From the NCBI GenBank assembly GCA_963457665.1, contig OY735215.1, positions 27,627,097 to 27,691,096 on the forward strand: 64,000 nucleotides of DNA, given 5' to 3'. The notes beneath the pieces are model-generated. The model worked only from the letters and a program-made list of their open reading frames with translations. It was not told the DNA's origin and searched no databases. Positions 55,085 through 64,000 of the stretch are shown here, one piece after another. The translations under genes and the position numbers were made by a program. The DNA comes from Thysanoteuthis rhombus (taxonomy: Eukaryota > Mollusca > Cephalopoda > Oegopsida > Thysanoteuthidae). Within the stretch, counting starts at the first letter, position 1; every line of letters begins with the position of its first letter.

Positions 55085-55121
55085 GGAAAAATGGCGGCGT
55101 AAAAGAGATGACGTGACGTCA
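55085..55121. promoter_or_regulatory. YY1-like and CRE site cluster
   Basis: AAAAATGGCGGCG (55086-55098) matches the YY1 core AANATGGCGGC. Sixteen bases on, a perfect cAMP-response element TGACGTCA (55114-55121) overlaps a second CRE-like TGACGTGA (55109-55116). In animal promoters both motifs lie close to transcription starts. Here no TATA box or first exon is proven. The neighbourhood is moderately CG-richer than average for the window. Confidence 0.4.
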
Positions 55122-55399
55122 ACGCTAACACTGGTCATGATTTGTTAAATATGGTGGGTGATAAATGATGCCCGACGTTATCACGGGTGAAGGGATGGAA
55201 ATTATGTTCAAGATGGACTGTGGAAAATTGGGGGAGGGAGCTGAGGATAAAACAAAATGGAGGCAAATAGAACCGATGGAAAAATAAATATTAACCAGAT
55301 GGAAAACGATGATCGGGAGGGAAAAAAAAAACAAAACAGGAAATTATCAATCAAACATAAAAAGAAAATCATCACAGTCATCGATTTTTGTCTTTTGTC
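55122..55399. other. Low-copy DNA, nothing assigned
   Basis: The 158-codon plus frame starting at 55257 runs from here into the R6 repeat and is not kept in the other R6 copy, so it is not called a gene. Confidence 0.35.
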
Positions 55400-55985
55400 G
55401 AAGAATCAGCGGGTATTTTTCGTTTGTTCCCACCATAAGCTAACTTCCATAATTTTGAAGTACGAGAGCTTAAAGGAAAAAAAAAAAAGATTAAATTTCA
55501 TTTTCTTTTCGTCAGTCCCCACTACAATAACAAAAATCCAAACGAATTCCTTATTTTCACATCCAAACCCTAACCTCAACACTTGGAGGACTAACGAAAT
55601 AAGCTTAACATTCCAATTCCCACTGATTATGAAATTTTCGGTTTGGTTAGGTCTAACGGAAACGACCCCAAAATGTCATGGCTTATATTGTTATTTCTTC
55701 TCATTTCGAACTTTTCTTCGGCCGAAGATGTGAAAATTTGACAACTTGACGGACCGGGAACCCAGCTAAAAAGACTTACCAGACAGACCGTTTGGGAGAA
55801 TGGTTGAAATGTTTCGGTTCTTCAAGATCTAATTACTGTTAAAATCTGACCCCTAACCATGAATTTAGAAAAAGAGATAAGAAAATTAAACTTTATCTTT
55901 TAATAATCTTCGGTACTTTGAATTATAGACGTTAGCTTTTGGTTGGGACTTACGAAAAAAACATAATTTCAACCATTATATTCAA
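55400..55985 (+). mobile_element. R6 interspersed repeat, copy 1
   Basis: About 580 bp matching 60955-61590 in order: GTATTTTTCGTTTGTTCCC, ATAATTTTGAAGTACG.GAG, ACCCTAACC, TTCCCACTGATTATGAAA.TTCC-like, TCTCATTTCGAACTTTTC, GAAAATTTGACAACTTGACGGACC, CAGCTAAAAAGACTTACCAGACAGACC, ATTGAAATGTTTCGG-like and ATTATAGACGTTAGCTTTTGGTTGGGACTTACGAAAAA. Reading frames are not conserved between copies. The family is unknown to me. Direct orientation, 5.55 kb apart. Confidence 0.75.
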
Positions 55986-56324
55986 GACAGAAAAACCTTC
56001 TTCAGTTAAGCATAATAAATTAGTTAGAGAACTAATAATCGTATATATTTGGCTAAATAGAACAGGAAAACAAGATTTCGGCAAAAAGTCCAATGTGTAC
56101 TAAATCTTTGGGGTGTTGTACCAAGATACTAAAGGAAGTGAAAATCAGCAATTTGGAATGGAGGCGCCAAAATTACCGCCCTGATCATGACAGACAGTTT
56201 CATTGGAGACACATTGCATAAAAAGCAACAAATAAATCAATTGAGAGGGATTTTTTGTTCATTTTTGCCATTTTCATCGTCAACTTCTTTCCGGTCTTTA
56301 TTCTCCCCTTTGTCTTAAGTCGTC
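55986..56324. other. Low-copy DNA, nothing assigned
   Basis: No signal. Confidence 0.35.
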
Positions 56325-57000
56325 TGATTTTCTGAGATAGAGTATTGTCATAATTCACTTTTGACTAATTTTCCCTTTGTCATGTGCTTTAGCTAGTTTC
56401 CACCTAATTGTTATAATAGACAATAGTCTTGAGCTGTATTTTTTTAGATGGAGCTTTGACGTTATAAAATTCCGTCTCGTATTTCTTTTATCTCACTTAT
56501 GTTGCATTTTTTTCTTACAACTAGTTGAAGAAATAGACTTAATAGCCTTGAAGTGTCTGATTTCTTAGATGAAGCTTTGTGATAATGATTTTTTGCATCC
56601 TAATTTAGTTACTTTTTATTGCAGCACTCAATTTTTTTCTGCAATCTACCGCCAGTAAATGAGTATAATGGATCGGAAATATACACTAATCTTTCGGCAA
56701 GATTTGAACTTGCATCCTCCATACTTGAAAGCATATCTAACAAGGACGGTACCTTAACGAAAAGGCTACGGACTAACTGGCAACCATCATTTGAATTAAG
56801 TCTCTTGTATCCGATATACTTATTCTATACTGTTTGTAGATATCTGGTACTAATCGACGGTATAATCTGTTGTTGACCAGATTTTATAGATGAAGCGTTG
56901 TCATTATTAACATTTGACTAAATCTCTTTTCATCTTTTATTTGCTTCTTATTACAACGCCTAGGTCATTTTTTCAATTGACAATAGTTAAGTAAGCTGCA
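56325..57000. repeat. Diverged tandem units (about 115 bp)
   Basis: The block GATTTTxTAGATGAAGCTTTGTCATTA recurs near 56327, 56441, 56560 and 56880, often followed by TTTTGACTAAxT and preceded by GACAATAGTCTTGAGCTG-like sequence (56420, about 56535, 56979). The first three starts are 114-119 bp apart. A minus-strand tRNA-like scrap (GGATGCAAGTTCAAATCTTGCC, about 56721-56700) sits between units 3 and 4. Confidence 0.5.
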
Positions 57001-57261
57001 CGGTAAGACGTCTGTCTCTTAAACGACACCCCCGATGGAGTATGAACGGCTGGTGACGAAGTCCCGGTTTCTGTTGCAAGCATCAGCTCAGTGATCCTTG
57101 CTAGTCAAGACCAGGGCTTTATACCTACAAGTATTTATGATCTCTTCCTTGGTAAGATTCAAGTCCAACAAAAGAGATATCTCTACACTAATTACACAGA
57201 TTACAGTGGGTTCGATTAGCTGCAGAGTGTACAAGGAACTTTGTCCTAATAAAGAGTTTCA
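57001..57261. other. Low-copy DNA, possibly SINE body
   Basis: Lies upstream (plus sense) of the tRNA-like head at 57262, that is, on the body side of that minus-strand SINE. GGTAAGACGTCTGTCTCTTAAACGAC near 57002 looks like another tRNA scrap. Confidence 0.35.
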
Positions 57262-57326
57262 CTCAAACCGAGAATCGAACCCAGGCCTAAGGTAGACTTA
57301 CTAATCATTACACTATCCTAATTGAC
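57262..57326 (-). pseudogene. tRNA-like head of a SINE
   Basis: On the minus strand: TAGTGTAATGATTAG (box A, 57315-57301), a CCTTAGGCCTGG body, and GGTTCGATTCT (box B, 57281-57271). The box spacing of about 32 bases and both consensus matches are those of a tRNA gene promoter. The anticodon arm is not well paired. The plus strand on the left likely holds the SINE body. Confidence 0.65.
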
Positions 57327-57749
57327 TAAGTAGTTTGGAACGGGAAAAAATCATTAAGAAAAATAATTAAAAAGAATTTTATAAAAACGAGACAAAAATA
57401 AAAATTACTTGGAATAGATGATAAACAAATTCAAACGTTTTGTTAAATGATTAACACCAGTTTATTTTATCCAAATTTACTTTGATTCTTTTTCTTCATG
57501 GTCCTCCAATTTTTTTGGTCGGTACACAATTCCGAAAAATAAACAAAAGTTAAGCTCCTAAAAGTAATTGAATATTTTTTTCATTTTTCTTTCAAAAATT
57601 CGCGATCTCGCTCTGGAAAATGTATTTGTCAAACGTTGTACGTCACATCCATATCAAACAATGATCAGAGTACGCAATAAAATACTGATTGGAACAATGA
57701 CAGTGAAAACTTTTTGGAAGAAGAATTGGGAAAGGGTATATCGAAGATG
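57327..57749. other. Low-copy DNA, nothing assigned
   Basis: AT-rich. The 62-codon frame at 57568-57756 is unrecognised. Confidence 0.35.
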
Positions 57750-58035
57750 CTTTTGAAAAGGTGAATCGGAACAACGAGAATTCCTTGAATTGCTTTTGTT
57801 ATCATTCGCATGGATATGTCATTTCTTGGCACACGAAACGTTGTAAATTAGATCATCCACGCAATCCAACATTATCACCTACAGAGCAAACTATCAATTA
57901 ATTAGAAACCGTCTACTAGACTGTCACCAAAACTGTCAACACAGGTTTCTTCAGTTTTTAGGTTAGCCTGGCTGGCTGGCTATGTATAACGTGTAAATGC
58001 TGCACTAGTGGAGCTAGTGGGCTGAAAATTGCTGG
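57750..58035 (-). mobile_element. R5 end with extension, copy 6 (inverted partner)
   Basis: The first part, 57755-57890 (GAATCGGAACAACGAGAATTCCTTGAATTGC, GTCATTTCTTGGCACACGAAACGTTGTAAATTAGATCATCCACGC), is the reverse complement of 60380-60515. The rest (AGAAACCGTC..ACTGTCACCAAAACTGTCAACA, CTGGCTGGCTATGTATAACG, GGGCTGAAAATT) is the reverse complement of the R5 3' part. It stops at 58032, so the inner two thirds of R5 are missing. Confidence 0.75.
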
Positions 58036-59401
58036 AAGCGATCATTCAACTAAATACGACCAGCAATTTGAAGCCTGCTTGATGGGGTAGATAGTTGTGT
58101 ATTTCCCATCGACAACAGTGGTCGGTGTTCAGCCCCTTCTAAAAAATAGGATCGCAAATGCTAATTTCTGAGGCTGGAAGATTGCCCCCTATAAGGAAGA
58201 TAGAACACAATATTTTCACTTTAATGCCACCCACAATCAAATTGACCTCGTGCTGTACAAATCAAAAAAGCAAAATGTGTCAACTAAACCGATCTAGTAT
58301 AATTGGACGTTCAGGGAGGATCGAATTCAGTGTCAATAGGCTTAGGTTATAAGTACGCTAACAACGACCCTACAAGAGTTCAACCATTTCTCAGAGTCTA
58401 CGTTTGGAAGAGACACGATAAAGTCATTTTTATTTACAGTTACGCCTCAAGTGTGGGGAAAAGAATGGTATACTTTTAATGTCTTTTGTATTATGTAAAT
58501 TATTTCGTATCAAATGAAAATTGTTTGTGTCCGTTACTGCTTTACAATTAGTTGATTTAAAATTGATTAATAGAATTCAGAAATGATAACAAATACGTGT
58601 CTAATTTCATGCTAAAATAAACCAAGAATGTTGTCGAATTTCGGACTCCCAAGTCGGTTTCAAACTGTGGTTAGGTTTCTACATATTCGGTTGAACGCAT
58701 TGGTTTATAAAATGCTGAATTTACGAGTCAAACCAAAGTTTGAAACTGAATCAAAGAACTCTAGTGGCCGATCCACGAACTAATGGCGGTAGATTCAAAA
58801 CATGCCAGACTATGAGAGTTGCTGGACCACATAGTACCGGGTTAGAGAGACGCAACCCGTGTAATGTAACCCTGTTCTTCAGTTGGCTTACTTCCATATC
58901 CTGCCACAAATTGACTGGAAATAAGCCATCTTTAATGTAGAATCACAAGTAAAGCAGCGTGTAAGCCTTGGGAGCAAGGCTGGTCTGTCTGCGATAGTCA
59001 ATTACATTTTTCTGTCATTTTTGAATCGATCTCTGCTATTGATCAATCTTATTTCGTCGAACTTTTCTCTTCTCTGACATTACAACTAATCAAAGTCCAT
59101 TATTAACTCTCGGGGGATAAAAATGAAAGCTTGGCTGAAACAGTACTAAGGGTAAATTTACATTTTTAAATTAATACTATAATCACAAGTAACATTTATT
59201 CCAGTATTACCAAAAAAGGTTACTTGTGAAGCATCGTCATTACTCTCTCTTGTATGTCATGCCCAAACTGACCAACGAGAGCTCAAGATTCAAGGAATTT
59301 TGCACTCACGCTTTTTCTAAGAGCATCAATGCAGAAGTTATTATATGTATTTATCAAGCCTGGTTAGGTCTTGCACGATGCAGCAACTATGATATCCCCA
59401 C
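58036..59401. other. Low-copy DNA between the R5 inverted pair
   Basis: No repeat partner apart from possible tRNA-like scraps near 58315-58345 (AGGATCGAATTCAG) and 58726. The 60-85-codon frames are unrecognised. Confidence 0.35.
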
Positions 59402-59765
59402 TGAGGACCGAACTCACAACTCATTATCAATGGTCTACACGACGAAGAGGAAGGAGAGGCTTCACGCTGGGGTTTGTGGATAATTCGGTTAGGATCAAAC
59501 TTGCTAGCAACAATAATGATTTGCTAAACATGATCGCTAACCATTTCATCACAAAGAGGCGCACTTGGAGTGTGGGTCGTCCATAAAGGGCCGAACTCAC
59601 TTGCCGTAGTAATGGTCCGCTGAACATTTTCGCTAACCGTAACCCCGTGACTAGGCACATTTGAAGTGTTGATCGCCCAGTGAAGATCAATCTCGATACA
59701 GTGGTAATGATTTGCTAGATATTCTTGCTAACCTTTTGTCCAGCAACGAGGCGCCCGAAAGAAGT
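59402..59765. repeat. Tandem repeat, period about 97 bp, near 4 units
   Basis: Units begin near 59402 (partial), 59491, 59587 and 59684. Shared blocks: AGGxCxxAACTC/ATCAAxCT, xTAATGxTxxGCTxxACAT, TCGCTAACC, GAGGCGCAxTTGxAGTGT and GxTCGxCCA. The units have diverged considerably. The minus frame of 87 codons across the array shows the repeat as GRSTLQ / GRPTLQV motifs about 32 residues apart, a by-product of a period near 97. Confidence 0.65.
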
Positions 59766-59944
59766 AGCCATAAATTAGTTTCGCCAATTCCGCTTACAGC
59801 CGGTACCAACTGCATCATTCTACGCCGGCAATTACCGTAATTCTCACTCGATATAACAAAAAGAGGCTTCGCTCGTTTTCTGAAATTTAATGAGACAAAA
59901 TTGTAGCTATTTAAACAAAGAAACGGGCATCGCTTTTAAAAACA
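59766..59944. other. Short low-copy stretch, nothing assigned
   Basis: No signal. Confidence 0.3.
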
Positions 59945-60515
59945 AAATAGACAGGTCTGGTTGGTCACTCGATAGAAACAGTTGCGAGGCCGACGTCTTC
60001 TGGTAGCATGACGTGTTGGGGTGATCAATTGTAAAATTGAGAAGAGGGGGGGATCAACGATTAAGTCACCTCCCTCGCCTTTTGATGGATCACTTAAAAA
60101 GTCTGAATTCTAAAAGAGCAAGCACGGAAGCCGGGCGTAAAACCGGGACCAATTCAGGACAAATTCACATTGTAAATTGATCCTCACTAAAAACCTGTTG
60201 TGGAGATTTTCGAAATAATTTTTTCTTCTAGACGTAATGAACAGATGTCGAAAATTTCAGCCCTCTAGCTCCATTGGTGCGGTATGTACGCATTATACAC
60301 AGCCAGCCAGGCTAACCTAAAAACTGAAGAAACCCATGTTGACAGTTTTGGTGACAGTCTAGTCGACGGTTTCTAATAAATTGATAGTTTGCTCTGTAGG
60401 TGATAGTGTTGAATTGCGTGGATGATCTAATTTACAACGTTTCGTGTGCCAAGAAATGACATATTCATGCGAATGATAACTAAAGCAATTCAAGGAATTC
60501 TCGTTGTTCCGATTC
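59945..60515 (+). mobile_element. R5 interspersed repeat, copy 7, longest form
   Basis: Full R5 order: GGTCTGGTTGGTCACTCGATAG, GCCGACGTCTTCTGGTAGCATGACGTG, GGTGATCAATTGTAAAATTG, GGATCAACGATTAAGTCACCTCC, GTAAATTGATCCTCACTAAAAACCTG, TCTAGCTCCATTGGTGCGGTATGTACGC, AGCCAGCCAGGCTAACCTAAAAACTGAAGAAACC and GACAGTTTTGGTGACAGTCTAG. It then continues with an extension (60380-60515) found only in the inverted partner at 57755. No coding capacity. Confidence 0.8.
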
Positions 60516-60561
60516 GGTTTTTACGACCTCGTTTTCGAATCCTTTATGCTCATCTACACGG

Positions 60562-60682
60562 ATGGTGGCAGCCTATCCGCGTTGAACACAGCACTTCCTG
60601 TACGATCACCGAAGTTAAGCAACGTTGACTCTGGCCAATATCTAGATGGGTGTCCGTCTGGAACTACCAAATGTGGATCATG
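60562..60682 (+). pseudogene. 5S rRNA-derived sequence
   Basis: Aligns along its length with animal 5S rRNA: GTTGAACACAGC (5S CGTTGAAxGCxC), CGATCACCGAAGTTAAGCAACGTTG (5S CGATCACCGAAGTTAAGCAACGTCG, with an intact box A near 60611-60624), CTGGCCAATATCTAGATGGGTGTCCGTCTGGAACTACCAAATG (5S CxGGTTAGTACTTGGATGGGTGACCGCCTGGGAATACCGGGTG). Length about 120, as expected. The 5' stem strand does not match and the 3' end runs into an A-run then T-run (60683-60702). Substitutions in box C make it non-functional. It is a 5S pseudogene, perhaps retroposed, or the head of a 5S-derived SINE. Confidence 0.85.
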
Positions 60683-60702
60683 TAAAAAAAATTTTTTTTT
60701 TT

Positions 60703-60954
60703 AAAATACACCAGTCGCGATCTTGTTAATCCTTCTATGAAGAATATCGTTCTCTACTCTACAGTCTGCAATGCAAACTCAAAGCCAGTCGTTACCCGAA
60801 TTCCTCTGATTGACTTGGCTACAAACGACAAAAAACGGATGACTGATTAACACAGATGATTACTATGGACACATGCCTGGATATTTCGAGAATAATCAGT
60901 TAGTAGCCCAAAGGGATGGTCACACAAACAATACCCACCCACTTGACTACGCAT
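60703..60954. other. Low-copy DNA, nothing assigned
   Basis: Would be the body of a 5S-headed SINE if there is one. No second copy is seen in the window. Confidence 0.35.
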
Positions 60955-61600
60955 CAAATATAAGTGAAGTATTTGTCCTTCGTTCCCGCCAAAAGCCAAC
61001 GCACAAATTTTGAAGTACGGAAGCCCGGGACGAAAAACAAAGATATAGTTGTATTTTCTTCTTTTCGACAGAATAAACCCGGAACGCTGGATATTTTTTG
61101 TTCGTCTCTTAGAAAACGGAAAGACTGACCCTAACCCTGGTGGGGATGGAACAAATGAAATTGAGCCAAGTATCAATTCCTACTGATAATGAAAATCCCC
61201 GTCTCCCCGAGACTAACCAAATTTCCCCAATTTGCAGTCACTTATATTTCTAATGATTTTTTTTTCTCATTTCAAGCATTGGTCTATTTGTTGGAAAAGC
61301 TGTAAAAATCTGACAACCTGACTGATCTTCAACCCTGCTAAAAAGACAGACCATTCGTAGGGAAGATTGAAGTGTTTTGGGTTGTTTTTTTTTTATTAAA
61401 ATGCTATTAAAATTTGAACCCAAACTAACACTACGAATTGAGTTTTTAGTATGCAAGAAAAAGAAAAATGCAACTCAAAGTTTTTTCTTTCTTTCTTTCT
61501 TTCCTTTTTTTTTTTTGCTTTCTTTCTTTAAAATTATAGCTTTCAGTGGGGACTAACGAAAAAGCCACAAAGACTTATGCAGAAACAAAACCCACTATTT
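60955..61600 (+). mobile_element. R6 interspersed repeat, copy 2
   Basis: Same order of landmarks as 55400-55985 (CGTTCCCGCC, CAAATTTTGAAGTACGGAAGC, ACCCTAACCC, TCAATTCCTACTGATAATGAAA, TCTCATTTCAAGCATT, AAAATCTGACAACCTGACTGATC, TGCTAAAAAGACAGACC, ATTGAAGTGTTTTGGG, ATTATAGCTTTCAGTGGGGACTAACGAAAAA). A CTTT array (61480-61530) has expanded inside this copy. A 109-codon minus frame overlaps it but is not kept in copy 1. Confidence 0.75.
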
Positions 61601-62140
61601 TCTTGTCTTGTTAACTAGATACCTTTAATTACGTTTTCCGGGATTACTTTAATCTTTCATGTCTAAAAACTGTCTAATTGACAGTTTTTTTTCGATACAT
61701 GCACTCATTAGATAGAGTAATATTGTAGAACATTAAACACATACGGAGTATAAAATCTATACTGATATAAATACTCACTGCGCATGTACAGAAGTTAAAC
61801 TGTGACTTCACTGCAAAAACAGTTCAACACGCACAACCTTATTCAGTAACTCGTCTGTTTTGCATAGAGACGACCACACAAACCAACAGATAAAATAAGA
61901 TAAAACATAAATAAGATGAATAAATAAATAATGGTCTGTTTGTTCTCGACTGCAGCAAGCGAAAACTGATAAACAATGAAGAATATTAATTATTGTTTGA
62001 AAGTTCCACCATTTTTATCTGCATTTTTTTTTTTTTTACGTTTTGGTGGACAGACATTTTGAACGTTGGTCAGTAATCAGAAATTGCGGCCATTGTACGT
62101 TAATTGACATCAGTGATAAGTACGGAGGCGGAGAGAAACG
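61601..62140. other. Low-copy DNA, nothing assigned
   Basis: AT-rich with a T-run at about 62024-62036. No gene. Confidence 0.4.
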
Positions 62141-62865
62141 AGGAGGATGAGAACAAAAATTAGAATATATGGTGCTGATTAGCGAAGAGGTGGAGATAGC
62201 GTGAGAGGAGGAGGAGGAGGAGAGAAAAGGTTGATTGAAGAGAGGAGGAAGGGATCTATCAGAAGAATCGAAGGAGGGAGTTGGATTGTGAGAAGGAACT
62301 AGAATGTGGAGAAAAGAGAGGAACTTGAATTGAGGTGGGGAAGAGGTGAGAAGGAAAGAGATGAGAAATTGGAAAGAGCGGAAAGAAAGAAGGAAAGGAA
62401 CAAAGAAACAACGGAAAAATGAAACAAAGAGCTAAAATTTAAATGAAGGAAGTGAAGGAAGGAGACGTAGGAATTAACTAACTGGAAATGAAAGAAAGAG
62501 GAAAAAGAAGAAAATGAGACGAGCGAAGGTCAGAAAGAAGGGGAAAAAGAATTAAAGAAAGACATAAAAGAAAAAGTTGTTTTTTTTTAAATAAGAGATG
62601 TTAAAAAGATATTAAATCTGATAGGTGGAAGAAAAGGAGAAAACAAAAGAAACGAGGTTAGAATGAAAAAGAAAGAAAAAAGACAGAAAGAAAGTGAGAA
62701 ATCATAATACCTGGGAAGAAAAAGAAAATGAGAAAAAGAAAGAAAGAAAGATAATGTAACACTTGAAAAATGCAAGGGAATGATAAGAAGAGAACTGAAA
62801 AAAGGGATTAGAAGAAGGAAGAAAAAAGAAAAGTAAAAAAAAAAAGAAAGAAAGAAGGAAATTAT
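62141..62865. repeat. Long purine-rich (GAGG/GAAA) tract
   Basis: About 720 bases of mostly G and A on the plus strand, with GAGGAGGAGGA at 62205-62222 and GAAA runs near 62735-62750. Minus Phe/Ser/Leu frames are artefacts. Confidence 0.85.
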
Positions 62866-64000
62866 AGTCAATGACTGATTAACACTACTAATAACGAAGA
62901 AATCGACTTAGTGAGTGCAACAGAAAGGGAGAGAAAAGAAAAAAAATAAAACAGACCAATTTTGATTGATAGATGAAAGATATATTGATCAGGAGCTTTG
63001 ATTTTACGAAGATGGATCAATAAGTCCGTACATTGACTGTCGTTATTAGCAAATATTTTATCTGAAATTCTCGCCGTTCGATGCGGTCAATATTCCCCAC
63101 TGAATCAAGTGCATTAACAAGGAAGAAGGTTTTGTTGAAAAATAAATATTCTTGTATAAAATGAATAGTATTTTCATCACCGGGTTACATATAATGGAGT
63201 GTGTTTTAGTACGTGTGTCATTATATATAAATGTATACGTATTCTATTTTTACCCAGTAAAGGCTTTCTTCTCATTTTTTTCTTTGATTTTTTCCTCGTT
63301 TGATGTATCGCCTGCTTTTCAATCTTTCCTTTGGGCAACTATTGCTTTCCCTGACAAGAGAGTCATTTTGTAAACGTTGTCATCTAACCGTGGTCTCGTT
63401 CCAGCTAGTTTCGTTGCACGGTGCAAAAGATAGGAGCAAGAGAAAGGCTGAAAATTAGGGACGGCATGGCAATAACCACCTTTATGCTTTATAGATTCCC
63501 TGCCCCCGCTTACCGAAAAGGGCTTCAAACGAAGAAGCAATTAACATTAATTCATGAAAATGATTTTTTTAGGGTTACCAAACCAAAAAAAAATAGTCAA
63601 TTTGGATACGTTAAGCCGATTTGTCTGAGGTTTGAGTGGTGAAGGGTGCACATTCAGAGATTTTGAAGCTTTACTCTTGCTTATATTTTTGATAGAAGTT
63701 GAAGTATATGATAAACAAACAAACAAATAAATAAATAAAGATACGGCAAATTCAATTGTACTCATCCAGTTCTTGCAGCAGCATTTTGATTTGGGGGACT
63801 TCTTCCAGCAGTTGAAAAAGTTTGGATTTTTCATCTTTCTTTGCTATATAGTTCATGTTTGTCTCCCAGCAAGAATTTACTACTTGGATGTGTCTGTCTT
63901 AAATCTAATCTAATGTTTTTTGTTTTTTTTTTTGTTTTTTTTTATGACCAGTCGAATTGGGGGAGGGAGGCTAATTTGTTTTTTGTTTTTGTTTTTTTAT
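62866..64000. other. Low-copy DNA to the window end, nothing assigned
   Basis: Includes ACAAATAAATAAATAAA near 63720 and T-runs at about 63917-63990. Frames of 73-95 codons on both strands (63319-63834) have no recognised domain. Confidence 0.35.

Noticed and set aside
55257-55733. 158-codon plus frame, one of the longest frames of non-simple composition
   Set aside because: It runs across the edge of repeat R6, and the frame is not kept in the second R6 copy at 60955.
59427-59690. 87-codon minus frame with two similar 32-residue halves, like a repeat protein
   Set aside because: The protein repeat is a by-product of the 97-bp DNA tandem array. The units have diverged without coding constraint.
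60847-61176. 109-codon minus frame of varied composition
   Set aside because: Lies within R6 copy 2 and is broken in copy 1, so probably chance.

Overview
ORGANISM AND OVERALL CHARACTER. This is animal nuclear DNA, AT-rich and dominated by microsatellites and decayed transposable elements. There are about thirty long (AT)n arrays, (TATC)n, (TTA)n, (CA)n and GAAA/CTTT tracts, many tRNA-like SINE heads, several non-LTR (LINE) fragments and mariner/Tc1 fossils. The mix best fits a lophotrochozoan, most likely a cephalopod mollusc (octopus or squid). That is an inference from repeat style, since no host gene in the window identifies the species. I see no bacterial operon, CRISPR array, functional rRNA gene or complete host protein gene. 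Most long open frames are translations of microsatellites. LAYOUT. 1-7 kb: TATC, pyrimidine-rich and AT/CA/TG arrays, a 366-bp near-palindromic foldback element (3307-3672), a LINE reverse-transcriptase fragment and a small MITE with CCCTTTC ends. 7-13 kb: low-copy DNA, LINE fragments on both strands and a Tc1-like fossil. 13-20 kb: an AT-tailed SINE-like family nested inside another repeat, a clear tRNA-like head, a large AT/CA/TG block, a purine-rich tract and one of the better coding candidates (19230-19503, minus). 20-27 kb: a hairpin with a hammerhead-like core, then five minus-strand 3' ends of one LINE family that carries a restriction-like endonuclease, most of them joined through (TTA)n arrays. 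27-37 kb: two mariner fossils (one holding a 440-bp insertion), a tandem tRNA-SINE, a Tc1-like fossil and a well-preserved LINE C-terminus. 37-50 kb: more copies of a roughly 450-bp interspersed family (called R5 here), LINE fragments and very long AT arrays. 50-64 kb: mostly unassigned low-copy DNA, a CRE plus YY1-like site cluster, two copies of a 600-bp repeat (R6), an inverted pair of R5 copies with a shared outer extension, a 97-bp tandem array, a 5S rRNA-derived sequence and terminal purine-rich tracts. HOW THE PARTS RELATE. Nothing here forms a pathway. The visible logic is repeat on repeat: LINE copies seem to have landed in earlier copies' (TAA)n tails, SINE-like elements end in (AT)n arrays and jump into other repeats, and R5 recurs at least seven times. 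The local family names R1 to R7, LINE-A, LINE-B and LINE-C are mine and are used only to cross-refer entries.
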